Origin: Uranotaenia lowii
Lineage: Eukaryota; Arthropoda; Insecta; Diptera; Culicidae
Assembly (NCBI RefSeq): GCF_029784155.1
Contig: NC_073691.1
Span: 140,732,433-140,796,432 of the forward strand
Direction: 5' to 3'
DNA: 64,000 nt
Part shown: in pieces, positions 23,902-35,989 of the stretch
Layout of the letters: each line of letters begins with the position of its first letter
How positions within the stretch are numbered: position 1 is the stretch's first letter
Program-made: the position numbers and the translations under genes
Notes under the pieces: model-generated
The model's database searches: none
What the model saw: only the letters and a program-made list of their open reading frames with translations
Told to the model about the DNA's origin: nothing

Positions 23902-25926
23902 CTAGCTGACCCATTGTGCTTTGCTACACCTTCCGAAAATAAGTTAAATTTGTAAAAATTTATTCAAATTTATATTCTAGAGAGCATTTGGGGTATTTTT
24001 TGGAGTTGAAAAACTAAGCTATAGAAATTTGAAAAAAAGGATTTGCAATAACCATTTTCAAACAGTTTTTTTCACCATCCTCGCCTACGAAGCAGTTTGA
24101 ATATCTATCCTTTTCGCGTCAAAATTAAGTTAAAAAAATGTTTTGCCATATTCCAAACTCGTGGACATGAGACATTATAGCTTGAAGTTTTCCAAATCAG
24201 CACTTATCATGGTAATGAAAAATATTTTAAATTAGTTATGTATTAAATACAGTGCAATTTTTTTTTTTAAATTTAATACGGCAAAAAATATAAATATTCA
24301 AAAAAAAAATCAGTTGCAGAAAGTCAAATATTCAAAAATGCTGGCAAAAACAAACTTTTAAGTTTACATTTGTCCCGTATTTTTGGGCAAGTGTCAATGC
24401 AAAGCTTATTTACAGATGCGTCAGAGTAATGGCTTTAAAATGGATTTAAAACGTATTCCTGTTTTTTGGTCTATCAATTTTCACTGATATATCTGCAGTA
24501 TTTCTGCAGTATAAATTTATGTTTTTACTCCACTTTTAACGAATGCCGTTCAAAGGGAATGACAAAGGTCATTTACAAAGACATTTAAGAATACTCCTTC
24601 TGGTCTTCTCAACGTATTGAATCATTTTGAAGATGAATTTCTTAAAAGTTCGACGTTTGCCCTTGCCCCACCATAAGTTGACAGGAGGGAATATTGTTTT
24701 TAACACTTTAAGGGTATACTGAAAATTTCTCATAAAAATTTTGCGTCCAGTTAAATATCAGTTCTGAAGTCTCGCTTTTCAAAAACAAAGCGGATCAAAA
24801 GTCTCTTTTATGCAGCCATGTAACACAAAAACACTTTTCATGTTAAGTACCTTCTTGAATTGGTATGTAATAAAAAAGTAGGATGGTTTGTTCAGATATA
24901 TTTAAAATAAAAAGCTCCCAGTTTCATTTCTAAATTCGTTTCAGTTGTATTTTTGGGCCGAAGTAACAATTTCTAGAAGAAAACATAATTTTTAATTTTT
25001 TTTTTAACAGAAAAAGTTGAACGTTTGAACATGTTCTAATGTTCCTTGAATGAAAAGTCGAATGCTACCTACATTAACACGAACTAAATATGGAAGTATT
25101 TTTGCGAATCTTTCAATTGGTTATGATTCGATTGATAAAATACCAATCCGTGTCACATCTAGGCGTCATTTATTACCACGTGCAATTAAGCAAGAAAAAA
25201 CACATCTAGGTTGCATATCGCCCCCCGTGCATAAGAAACATAGGTACTTGGTTGAGAAACAGGCGCCTGATTGTTAAATTTTTCCAGCGATCAATGAACA
25301 GTATGCTTTAGTTACTATACACTTGCGACGACGTTTGCTTGACCATAGAGACGAAAAACAAACCCCTCAAATAAAAGAAAATCTCTAAAAATGGATGCCA
25401 TGACTTTTCAATTTCAGATTTTGGCAAAAAAAAATGTATATGTTTTATTCGATCGACAAAATGTCAATCTGGGTCTCATCTAGGAGTCATTTATAACCAT
25501 GTGCTGTACAAATGAGCTAGGAATCAAGTAGAAAAAAATCACATCAAGGTTTCATATCGTCACCCCTTGCATTCTTGGTTGAGAAATACGCGCCAAAATA
25601 TTCCCACTGATCAGTATGCTATGCCATGGTTACTATCCTTTTGCGACGCTGGCTCGACGCCTCGACCTTGGAGACGAAAAACAAACCGCCCAAAGGAAGA
25701 AAAAAAATTGAAAAAATGGATGTCATGACTTTAATTTGTTCCGAAAAACTACAAATTTTGTATGGAAGCCCCCCCTCCCTTAAGTCGGATGGAGTTTTGA
25801 CTATTACAGAAACCATCCCCGGCCTCAAAAACCCTCAGATGCCAATTTTGACGATGATCGGTTCAGTAGTTTTCGAGTCTATAGGGAACAGACAGACAGA
25901 CAAACATTCATTTTTATATATATAGA
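23902..25926 (-). mobile_element. Helitron, minus strand, ~2.0 kb
   Basis: Read on the minus strand it starts with TC after an A (TCTATATATATAAAAATG, complement of the 25910-25926 end), continues with (GTCT)n, and ends GGGTCAGCTAG followed by T. Helitrons insert between A and T, start with TC and end with CTRR, which this fits. The 5' module after the microsatellite matches that of the copy at 51604 and resembles the unit at 37764-38416. The terminal hairpin seen in better copies is decayed here. No Rep/helicase is visible, so the copy is non-autonomous. Confidence 0.75.
25110..25735. repeat. Two tandem ~320-bp units inside the Helitron
   Basis: Two diverged copies (about 25110-25420 and 25435-25735) share CGATxGAxAAAAT, CATCTAGG(C/A)GTCATTTAT, CGCCAAAA/CGCCTGAT, GAGACGAAAAACAAACC and AAAAATGGATG(C/T)CATGACTTT. 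Internal tandem growth also marks the other Helitron copies here. Confidence 0.7.
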
Positions 25927-26570
25927 TTAATATTCGATGAAGTCAAACAAAACATTTTCGGATACTAAATTTGTAGATTTTGGCCAGCGGTGTCTGAATT
26001 TTGTTGCTTCCCGGCTTAGATTTCTTCGTGGTCTTTAATACAGGCTGAGCACTCATTCGGGAAAATCAGGAAATGTGGGAAAAAGTCGGAATTTTAAATC
26101 CATCGGGAAAAATTCTGGAATTCCTTCAAGAAATTGAGAATTTTTGGCTTAGAAGTGCATTTATATCAAAGAATGATTTGCTCAGAATAACTGAACAATT
26201 TTGAAACTAACATCCAAATCGTGTTATGAAAAAAAACTAGAAACTTCAAGAAACTCAAAAATCATAAAATTGTAGATTTCAGTTTCCAGTTGTTACCGAA
26301 AAATACCTGGGGAAATATGAAATTTTTCGGATTGAATTTCTTCGCGGTCTGTAACCCTTTTAATACCAAGCTAAATCGTTAGAATTTCACTCAAACTTGC
26401 ATCTTCAATTTTTTTTAATGTTGTAGAATGTCTTAACAAAAATTTCGAATATCATCAAGTTAATTGAAATTACAAATCATCAACGTGTCATTCAATTTTT
26501 ATTAGAAACTACAGCTTCGATTATGGGTCGATATGAAGTGATGTCAGAGATTCGTCGTTTACTTTAGGGA

Positions 26571-27227
26571 AGGTTGCCAGAATTTTTCAGGCACATATCC
26601 GGCAAGGTTGCCAAAAAATTCTGTGTTTTTGGGAAAAAAATTCTGACATCCTGTAATTTTACCCATAAATTCTCTGACGTTTTTCAAGCTTTTTCCATAA
26701 ATTTCATGACAGTCAGTCAGTGTTTTTTTTACATTCTATTTAAGACAATTCAATTGACATTACCAATTTTATCATATTTTTCCAATTCAAAGATAATTAT
26801 GCAAAATTTATATTGACATAAAGAATGGAATTAAAAAATGAATAGCCAAAATTATAGAATTCTGTGAAATCTTTGAATATTCCTAACTTTCTGTGACCTG
26901 TGACACGGATTCTGTGATGAAAATTGGCTCAAAATTCTGCGAAATTATAGATTTTTCTGAGATTTCGGCAACTTTGGTATCCGGGCTGAGCAAATCCTGG
27001 ATATTTTATCTAAAAACCTTGTTCTTATTCGTTTTTGGACGCAAAATCAAATGATTATAATAACTCAATTCGAGATTTTGTTTGGTTTTACAAATTAAGT
27101 GAATAAATCCGGGCATTATCTGGGCTTTATTTTAACGAAATCCGGGCAACCGGGCCGGACCGAATCTTTTCAAAATTTCATATCAAATATCCGGGCCATT
27201 CCGGATAAAATCGGGTAATCTGGCAAG
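26571..27227 (-). repeat. CCGG-rich GTTGCCAG repeat, copy C2, interrupted
   Basis: It runs from GGTTGCCAGAATTTTTCAGG to CGGGTAATCTGGCAAG, in opposite orientation to C1. Inner motifs TCCGGGC and CCGGGCCGGACC match other copies. It is interrupted at TATCCG by a smaller element (26602-26977). Confidence 0.7.
26602..26977. mobile_element. Small MITE with GTTGCC termini, TSD TATCCG
   Basis: GCAAGGTTGCCAAAA at the left and TTTCGGCAACTTTGG at the right are inverted termini, and TATCCG is duplicated outside (26596-26601 and 26978-26983). The interior repeats TTCTGTG and ACAGAAT motifs and has no ORF of note. It lies within copy C2 and is therefore younger. Confidence 0.75.
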
Positions 27228-27298
27228 ATTAGATAGCTTTTTGAATCGATGAATGTTTATATAGAAAAACGGTTCATAAAAAAAAGTACATACTCAAA

Positions 27299-27570
27299 AT
27301 GAATAAACTTTACCTGTACGTACACGTGTCACTGAAAACTGCAACCTTTAAAATAAATCAACCTGTAATCAACAAAACCTGTAATTTTAAATTGTTTTCT
27401 TTGAAAATTAACGAAAATCTTTTATTATTACAGCAAATGTCCTGTAAAATAGTTGTACACTTAAAATTAAATATCACGTAACGTAATTTTACAGGTCGAA
27501 AACTGTAAAATTACGGTAAATGTCCTGCTCCTTTTTGTTACAGGACATTTGCGTAATTTTAAAGGAAAAT
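27299..27570. repeat. Palindromic CCTGTAAAATTA element
   Basis: The stretch contains several copies of CCTGTAA/TTACAGG in both orientations, and a hairpin AATTACGGTAAATGTCCTG / CAGGACATTTGCGTAATT around 27505-27560. It is probably the remnant of a foldback MITE; limits are approximate. Confidence 0.5.
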
Positions 27571-30500
27571 AATTTTTGCTGTGTATAAAATAAACGCGAA
27601 ACACATCACTTATTTTCTGATCCAAATTCACACGACGAAATCAAAAAAGTTTTTGAACTGAATTAATGTCTTGAAAATCGAGCTATTTTCTTGTTAAGTA
27701 TAGTATTTTATATATATTATAAAATGCATTCAAAGAAGGGCTTTTGAAATAAACAAAATACAAGATGGTTGAACATAAGATTTAAAACTGACCTTCTTTG
27801 TGATTTAAATTTACTTATTTGCCGCTGTTTTGAAAAAGTTTTTTTTTTAATTTAAATTATCTTAAAAATGCCATTATCTTTTGGGTGTGGTTAAAAAAAA
27901 TATAATTTAAACACTCATTAAAGGAATAACACCGTTTAAAAGAGCTTTCAGGATTGATTTGTTTTTGGAAATAGGGAATTTCGTGAGACCATGCGGGAAA
28001 AAGTCGGGAAAGATGTGGGAAACCAAAATTTAATTTGAGTGGCCAAAAAATGGATGAAAATTTCTTATTGTAGATTTTTATATCTGATTATTTCAGGCAC
28101 ATAAATCATGGTTTTAAAAGTGGATTATAAAGTTGACGTAATTTGACACATTTTGACATTATAAGATTCTTAGAATTAGAAATACAGAATTTGGACGCAT
28201 TTTCAAAAGTAACTGTTTCGAACAGCGATAATGAATGTTTGTTAAGCAAATTTTACTTATATGTTTATACCAACTGAGTAACTGATCTGGCTTACCTGTA
28301 AAAAAAAGAAAAAAAAAAGTTATTATCATTTCAATGATTTGGGATACTATAATAAAATTTTTCAGTCAAAACCAACGGGGGCAAATCTATCAACTATATA
28401 ACACTAATATTCTAAATGGTTCCTTGAACGTTTTTCACAATCGTTCGAAGAAGAAAATGTTTTATTTTCAAAAGAATTTGAATCACTTGTGCAGAGGTTC
28501 GATTGTCGATAATACATACATTTGTACCCAATGCGCAAAGCTTAATGTCGAAAAAACAACAGCAAAATTCCATCTGAAACTTGGTTTCCAACAGCTGTTG
28601 CTGTAAGCTATCGATTCTAGTCTTCTTTCAAGCGCCAGATTTGAACTTATCTTCCATTAGAGCCTAATGTAGCTCGTTCTCGTTTCTTTTCCTCTCGGTT
28701 TGCCTCCTCGATAGGGATGCGTTCCTGCTCCGACTTCCCTGGAACCGCGAAGACAATCATTTGAAACCAATCTTCGCAGCTGCTAGACAAATCCTAGACA
28801 CCAACAATTTAAATTTATAATTGAAAACAAGACCACTGAACACTTCGTCTTCTTTCATCCCGGTTCTCGGTTCAATCGATGTATGAATGTTTTTTTTTTT
28901 CATATTAAACAAGAAGTAGATATATTGAGGCGTTTATCTTTCCGAGGTCCGAGATCGCGAAATGAAACAGCAGCACCTTGATCTTGATTGAGCCTATCCA
29001 CGTGTGTGTGTGGTGCATATTTTGCCATGATCTTTCATCACTCCTCGGAGGCTACCGTTATGCAGAAACGCGTGTTTCGCCAAACATTGTAGGCCATCGT
29101 TCCGGGATTGTTCGATTATTGAAATATTCTAATGGGTCGCTTCCGCGCGAGCGTGGGTCGTAAATTGCATAACTCTTTTTCTGCTATCGGGCTTTAAAAT
29201 TGACCAGGGGTCCGGAGGCTAATTTCATTCCTAGCAAGGCCCACGGCTAGCTGGAAGGCGTCTCTGGGATAGGTTTTTCGCTGTTGTTTATTATGTGTTT
29301 GTAGCACAAATTGGATTCCATGGATGTCCGCGGGACCGTGGACATGATAGCTTGAAAATTCCCGCATAAATCATTGGCGCTAGGGCTAGGGCGACCTTTA
29401 ACTTGCTGTGGGCTGTGTGTATTTGGTAGGCAACGATGGCACGCAAACGCGGCATTTGAGTAATGTTCGCGACACGTCTTCTTAACGGAACTCCGGGAGA
29501 TATCCCGGTGCACAACGAGGTGAAAATTAAGATTTCCAATCGTCGATAAGTCCTGACCGCCATTGCCGCCCCGCTTGTTCAATCGATAGTCGCGCGAGGT
29601 TCGTCACGAGCTTCGCGTTCACACCATATCGGGTGGGGGGAGAATTCGAGAAACGTGATGAGTTTCCCTGGAGAGTGCTAATCTTTAACGGTCTCACCCG
29701 CGCCTCGCCCAGACTTCCAAACTCTCTTAATTAAAGAAAACCTCCTGTTGCATTGGTTGCAACTCTTGGTTGTCGTCTCCGTTATCAAGTGTTGACCGTC
29801 AAACGCGCGATTCATTAAAATTTTAACCCCAGCATTGCGCCTACATCTATGACCCTCTGTGGAATCGTTGGAGCGCGCGGGCTGGTTGTGGCATCATCTG
29901 CAGAGAAAATGCCAAATCACGACCAGGCGCGCGTCCGTCGTTTGTACAATTTGCATTCGTTAGACAACGACGACGGCGATCCAAGACACGGGGCTTCACA
30001 TTGCTCTGGATTCCATCCCGGTGCTCGTCTGAATTCTGGTACGTGTACAATTGATTTCCGAGCGCACGAAGTGCGGTCTCACAAAAATACATCCCAAAAG
30101 TAAGCCCGCGGCTTTCGGTACCAACTACCTACTTGATCACAGGACGTGAATCTTCCGCCAGTCAACCACCGCCATCGGAAACAACCCCCCAGAAGAGTCA
30201 GGAACTAATCCTCCGCGCCATGGTCAATTGAATTTCCTAACCCCTTAGCTGCGCAGATGCTGCACTTTGAGAAATAGTTACAAACTCCCGCGCGGGTCAC
30301 AAAGTGTTGTCGTCGTCGTCGGATCAAACCGGGGACGACAGAGACGACGACGAATGTGGGACGTAAAGTCGTGAACTTGTTTGAACTATTTTTAATTAGA
30401 TCGATCACAACCTAGGCAGCGAACAGGAACAGAAGATCCAGCATCCCTTTGCCGGCCTTCCAGGGAAAGTACGGTGCCGGGGCTTCCCGGGAAGATGTTG

Positions 30501-31221
30501 GCAGTTGTCCCAAGAGTTGTTGCTTGTTTTTTTTATCGAGTTTGTTATTGGGGCGAATTTGTTTCCCATTGACGAGTTGGTTTCCCAGTTCGAAAACATT
30601 TTGATTGGTGAAAATAGGAATAACAGCATTTGAAATTAAATTTTAAATTTTATATCCGGAGTATGGCTTTCTAATTCCAAATTTAAATTGAGAAAATCAT
30701 TTTCTAGATTCATGTAGATCATCAGAAAGAAATATCCGAGCCAGGTACACTCAGATAAAAAAGAAACATATTATTCACATGGAAATTCACGTTGGATCAC
30801 GCTATTTTTTTTTCGTTTGTAGAAAGCATTGCTATGAGCTGATTGATACTTTTCAAATCTTCTGCTATTTAAACACAATATATCAGAGTTGAAGCAGCTG
30901 GGATGGTCATGCCACCGCTATCCAGGCACACCAAATGCAATTTTCCCGATACTCCTTATTTCGAGAAAATCGTTTACAAAATTTAAAATTTAAAATAAAA
31001 CCGTGTAAAATGAGATCGTTAAAAAAAGAATCCAATTCTATCCAGAATACAATATTTCTCACTACACGGGCTATGTATGTGTGTATGTATAATGGTTATC
31101 TACCATGGGTGCTCGGATTCACCGCAGTTTCTGCCTAAGTATGTGTTTGCATGCATTTTTTAAATTAAACAGTTTAACAAATCTCCAATGCAGCTTACAC
31201 TATACCTGGACTTCGTATTAA
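27571..31221. other. No recognisable gene
   Basis: 27.6-28.6 kb is AT-rich. 28.6-30.6 kb is GC-richer unique sequence with several overlapping small ORFs and no recognised protein, followed by AT-rich DNA. A CGTCGTCGTC run faces GACGACGACG at about 30307-30352. I see no tRNA or rRNA. It may be host intergenic or intronic sequence. Confidence 0.45.
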
Positions 31222-31378
31222 CTGTTATTATTATTATTATTTATTTGAGACCTTTTAACCACACACCTTTTTATGGAATGACGTAAGTATATTTTGAAAA
31301 GTTTTCTTGCCAATACCGGGAATCGAACCCGGTACGCCTGGCAGCCTATGCGCAAGACTACCTCGGCGCTATTTTTCT
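31222..31378 (-). mobile_element. tRNA-derived SINE with TAA tail, minus strand
   Basis: The minus strand starts near AATAGCGCCGAGGTAGTC (A-box region), has a good B box GGGTTCGATTCCC (complement of 31318-31330), and ends in a (TAATAA)n tail. A TAA-type tail suggests mobilisation by a LINE with similar 3' sequence, such as those at 4892 or 19738 (inference). It abuts the end of the M1 element. Confidence 0.65.
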
Positions 31379-31583
31379 CCACAGCAAACATTTTGATGGC
31401 TACATTCTTATATTTACCGCTTCGATATGCGTTCCATATACCTACATTATAGACTGATCGTATGAAAGTTGGAAAAAACAGCCTACCAAAGTGGAGGCAA
31501 TATACATACATAAGTTTCATTTCTTTCTTAAACGACGAAAACTACACCAATTGGGCGTTATCCGACACCTTATTCGTACCCAA

Positions 31584-32754
31584 AGGGTGATACGGTCAAA
31601 ATTTAGTCAAGGGAAAACGCGTGTAAATCGGTGAAATCGTTTATTTAAAATATCAAATTAAATTTCTTTTTCGAGTTTAATTAGTATAAAATTCAGGAAA
31701 AATATTTAGTTAGGCTTCCGCTTTTCCAAATTCGGATTGCTGGGCCTTACGCTTAACCCCTCCATTAGATTTTGTACAGCCATCTTGTCCACCTTCTTCG
31801 CCGCAGAAAGCCAGTTTGCCTTGAACTGCTGCTCGTCCTTAGCAGTTTTTTTTTTGTCTTCTTTAGGTTGAGCTTGACAATAGCCCAGTATTTCTCAAAT
31901 GGGCGGAGCTCTGGCGTGTTGGCAGGGTTCTTGTCCTTGGGAACCACCTGCACGTTGTTGGTGGCATACCACTCCATGGCCTTTTTACCGTAATGGCAAG
32001 ATACCAAATCCGGCCAAAACAGTACAGAACAACCGTGTTTCTTCAGGAAAGGCAGCAGACGTTTATTCAAACACTCTTTCACGTAAATTTCTTGGTTGAC
32101 AGTCCCGGAAGCTATGAAAATGCTGCTTTTCAAGCCACAGCTACAGATGGCTTGCCAAACCAGATATTTCTTCGCGAACTTTGACAGTTTCATCTGCTTG
32201 AAAATATCTGCTACCTTTCCCCTCCCTTTTGCCGTATAAAACTTCTGTCCCGGAAGCTGCTTGTAGTCGGCTTTGACATAGGTTTCGTCATCCATTACCA
32301 CGCAGTCAAACTTCGTCAGCATCGTCGTGTACAGCCTCCGGGATCGCGCTTTGGCTGTCGTATTTTGTCCATCATCGCGATTTGGAGTCACTACTTTCTT
32401 GTAAGTCGATAGTCCGGCTCGTTTATTGGCTCGATGCACGGTTGTAGACTATACACCCAGCTTATTTGCGGCATCTCGGAGAGAGAGGTTAGGGTTTCGC
32501 TTGAAACTACCGGCAACTCTCTTTGTCGTCTCAGCGGCTTCCGGTTTTCGATTTCCCCCCGATCCAGACTTCCTGGCTATCGACAAACGTTCCCCAAACA
32601 ATTTAATTACATTTGTAACGGTTGATTTGGCAACTTTTAGCGATTTTTCAGCTTTGCGTGCGAGTAGCTCGGATTTTCGCGATGCGCGAGCAAAATGCAA
32701 AATTGAAAGAAATACGTCAAGTGGATATTGACCAAATTTTGACCGTATCACCCT
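31584..32754 (-). mobile_element. ITmD37E transposon, full length, ~1.17 kb
   Basis: Terminal inverted repeats are AGGGTGATACGGTCAAAATT on the left and its complement on the right (about 28 bp with one mismatch: TTAGTCAA against TTGGTCAA). Between them is one transposase gene on the minus strand. The right flank is TA; the left flank is CA, probably a mutated TA, because the empty-site paralogue in another M1 copy (about 43537-43548) reads GTACCTATCGGA in this orientation. This is a complete, recently recognisable but inactivated element. Confidence 0.9.
31710..32751 (-). pseudogene. ITmD37E transposase, stop and two frameshifts
   Basis: This transposase would cut and paste its element at TA sites in nuclear DNA. 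Helix-turn-helix regions occupy the first third (KVAKSTVTNVIKLFGE, NPNLSLRDAANKLGV). The catalytic triad is visible: Asp in MDDETYV (about residue 155), Asp in LFWPDLVSCHY (about 248) and Glu in PFEKYW (about 286). Thirty-seven residues separate the last two, defining the D37E class. An in-frame TAG interrupts codon 101 (32449-32451). A frameshift sits in the T-run at 31846-31855 and another near 31755, after which the C-terminal frame continues to a stop at 31710-31712. No good ATG lies at the start. Length of about 345 codons is normal for the family. Confidence 0.9.
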
Positions 32755-33115
32755 ATATCGGAAAAAGTAAGAGAGAGCAAGATTTTGCTCTCATAGCCAT
32801 CAAATCGTTGCCAGCGCCAATGTTTTCCAGTTCTCTCTTTGGTCAATAATTTTCAATTCCCAACTGATTTTTAGATCTCTGGATGCACTGCTGGTTGCAC
32901 AGAGAACATGACAATGATTTTCTCACTTGAAGCCCGCGCGAGAGCAAAACCATTTCAAAATTTTCAAACATGGCGGACTTTCTATCCTATCCGATTCAAA
33001 CTGACTTCAGACGACATTTTATACGATCTTTCCACTATGCAGTTGGAATTGCGATTCGCAACACCATTGTAAACGATTTAAGTTATCATTTCTGATACGA
33101 TTTCTTGTTTACTGG

Positions 33116-34673
33116 GTCACTGCACGGGTTATACTCAAAAAAAATTACGTTCAGTACCCAAAAAAATAGCAAACGCAAACTGCTTTCAGGATGTCATCAG
33201 GAGCAAAATCCTGTTGCGAAAAATCGTGTGATGTTACGCAACGAAAGTAGATCGCTCGTGTGAATTCAAAACGCACTTAAATTGAGAACCAAAAACTTTT
33301 TCTTCAATTCACTATAAATGCTTTCTAAAAGTTTTAATAAATTCCATCGTTATATAGAGCAAATGATGTGACGCAATGCTGGAATATGTGAGTTAGATTT
33401 TACAGTATTTTTCGGTTGGGATATTTATCACATAGTTTCCATGTGAAGTTTTTTTTGGGTTTAGGAAGTAGTTATATGTACTGCGTGTTAAAAATTAATC
33501 CACACAAAAATAGAAAGCTGGACGAGCCTGTTAATCTCGTTTTAGGGTTGAATCGATCAAAACCTGATCCGCCATGGAGTTCTATGAAATTGTTGGAATA
33601 AGTGGAAAATTCTTTGAGTTTGCTCAATACTTGTGGGGCCAAAATATGAATCTGAACCACCAAAGTCAGTGTCCGAAAGCTAACCCTAACCTTATCGTCT
33701 GCTGCAGAATGGTTGAAGAAAATATTTCAAAGTTTACCAAAAGTACAACCGAAATAAGCCTTTATTGTATGTGAGCTAAATCAGTCCCCGACATTCCGGG
33801 CTAAAGTTGTTACTGTCACCAAACACAGGAAACCCGGCACAAGCGACGCATCCATGTGCCTACTAAGTAAGCCGAGAAGTAAAGTGGTCAACAATAATGG
33901 CGACCTGGGAAATATGAATGGAAATCTGCAGCACTTGACATCGAGGACGGTTCCGAAAATGTCTGCTGACGTCAGTCGGAAGTTTTGCCTTCTGGTTCAA
34001 CGACCCGCTTCTCGGAATTCATTCAACCTCTCCCCCGAACGACGGTAGCGTCTGATGCAAATCGTAATAAGTAATCGTTGAGCCGTGCATTATTTCCCAC
34101 ACTTGCAAAGCCTCAGTCTGGCGGCGGCGGCGGTTAGTATTTTGAAAACTCTTCCAGCAAAACGATTTTAGCATTATTCCCGCACAAACGTCTGGATTAG
34201 GGCTAGGAAAAGTTTTAAATTTCTCTTTCAATGCAGTGCGGTGCAGGAAAAAATCCCGGCGCCAGAAGCGCTCGCACGATTGTTACGCTTCATTGCCCGG
34301 GAAGGTCGATCCACCCAGAACCACTACTGCTGGAACCCGGCCACAAACCGGAGCGATTCTGGAAGCAACGAAACGTGTGCTAGATCATGCGAGTCTCCTC
34401 CCGTAAGCCACAAGAAAGTGGAATAAATTGATTACTTCACGGTTGGTTCCTTGCAAAGCCAGCCAGCCAGCCAGCCAACCAAGTAGTGTCAAGAATGGGT
34501 CAGCCGCAGTTCATCACCTTCGCCAACTTGGAATCTACTCCCAGCATGACTCTGGTGGAACTAATGAGCAGTGGTGCTTACTAAGTTACGCGAGGAGAAG
34601 CTTGATTTATACTGCGTTTCGGTTTGGATCGGATTAATTTTCAAACGCCAAGTATCCGATTGCGACTCTTCAT
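33116..34673. other. No recognisable gene
   Basis: AT-rich to 33.8 kb, then GC-richer unique sequence. A GGC run (34120-34134) and an (AGCC)n microsatellite (34458-34482) are the only special features. ORFs here have no family motif. Confidence 0.45.
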
Positions 34674-35053
34674 CCCAGCAAACATGAAATCGTATCAGTA
34701 GTTTAAGTCATTCACAATGGTGTTGTGAATCGCAATTCTAACTGCATTGTGAAAAGATCGTATAAAATGTCGTCTGAAATCAGTTTAAATCGGATATGAT
34801 AGAAAATCTGCCATGTTTGTAAATTTTGAAATGATTTTGCACCCGCGCTTGCTTCATCGTGCAGTGCATCCATGCATGGCTGAAAATCAGATGAGACTTG
34901 AGCAATATTTGCCAATTGACCATAACTATTTGAAGGCCATGAGAGCAAAATCTGGCCTTTTCTTGCATTCTTCTGATAGGTACGATCATTCTTAATGTAT
35001 ATGGAACGTATATCAAAACAGCATAAGAATATAGCTACAAAAATGTTTGCAGG
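34674..35053 (+). mobile_element. M1 element copy b
   Basis: It starts CCCAGCAAACATGAAATCGT, shares ATCGTATAAAATGTCGTCTG, GCCATGTTTGTAAATTTTG and CTGATAGGTACGATCATTC with the other copies, and ends AAAAATGTTTGCAGG. At about 380 bp it is shorter than copy a, mainly by an internal deletion after the GGTACGA site. Confidence 0.75.
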
Positions 35054-35236
35054 AAGTAGTATGGGAAAAATAAAACTTGTGAAATCAAACGGGCTGCAGG
35101 TTTAAATTGATCCTAGGCTTAACATAAAGCCCCTTGCAAAATTTAGACCAGATCGGAACACGGAAAGCCTGCAGCGCGTATAATTTTCACAATATTGATA
35201 TTGAAACTTTGTCAAAAACATCAAACATGTAGAAGA

Positions 35237-35804
35237 AAGTCGGGTAAGACGGACACCATAAGGTAGAATTGCAATCTAAAATTGCTTTTTTCATCGCAGT
35301 TTTCGTGCAGATGGGCAGTTCAGGATGCAAGCTATCGCATTAACCATTGGAATTAGTAAATTTCCTTCATCAAAACTGTTTTATAGCTATTTAAAACATT
35401 TTCGCAAATTACACACAACACAGCAATTTTCAAAAGTGGTCGGGTGAAAGGGACATTGCTCGGAAAAGGTACATTTTGCCGCAGAAATTGCTGTAAAAGT
35501 AGATATTTTTGTGATTTAGTATTTGAAAACGTTTTTAAATCAAAATGGAACTAACTGGTCCGAGTCCAGAAACGAAACAATGTGGTTTCGGAATTCCGTA
35601 TTATAGGCGCTTTCTTCACCGGAGATCATGTTTTTACAGTTTTTATGGCCTGTTTGGGATGGTGAGTGCTTTTCGACCGACAACTGCTCTAGCCAAGGTC
35701 TTTTGAAGGCATATAGAGGATCAAACCGATGAAAAATTTAAAACACCTGGAGAAATTTATGTGTCCGTTTTACACCACCTTGAGGTGTCCGTCTTACTCG
35801 CCTT
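35237..35804. mobile_element. MITE with GTAAGACGGACACC termini
   Basis: The left end CGGGTAAGACGGACACC and the right end GGTGTCCGTCTTACTCG are inverted repeats of about 20 bp, extended by AAGGT/CACCTT inside. Internal phrases (GTCGGGTGAAAGGGACATT, GTGTCCGTTTTACACC) repeat the same theme. There is no transposase. The target duplication is unclear. Confidence 0.65.
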
Positions 35805-35989
35805 AGCAACTTTTTTTTCCAAACGATTGTTGTTCAAGCCCTTTGACCGAAATTTGCTGATTTTTCCCCAGATGGTTAGAAAAGAGCCTAATAAACACTC
35901 CACCTTTGAACACGGTTGAAATTTTCGGGAATTTTGCAAATTTCGAACTATTTTATGAGAACAGAAAATTACATCAAATAATGGATCCT

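Larger units (their letters stand above)
31379..33115 (-). mobile_element. M1 element copy a, interrupted by ITmD37E
   Basis: M1 is my working name for a family of about 560 bp with short inverted termini CC(C/A)AGCAAACAT and no coding capacity. On the minus strand this copy runs from CCCAGTAAACAAGAAATCG to GATGGCTACATT. It contains ATCGTATAAAATGTCGTC and CCGCCATGTTTG, motifs shared with the copies at 34674, 43181 and 58102. The ITmD37E transposon (31584-32754) sits inside it. The uninterrupted counterpart at 43535-43560 shows the original TA target. Confidence 0.75.
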
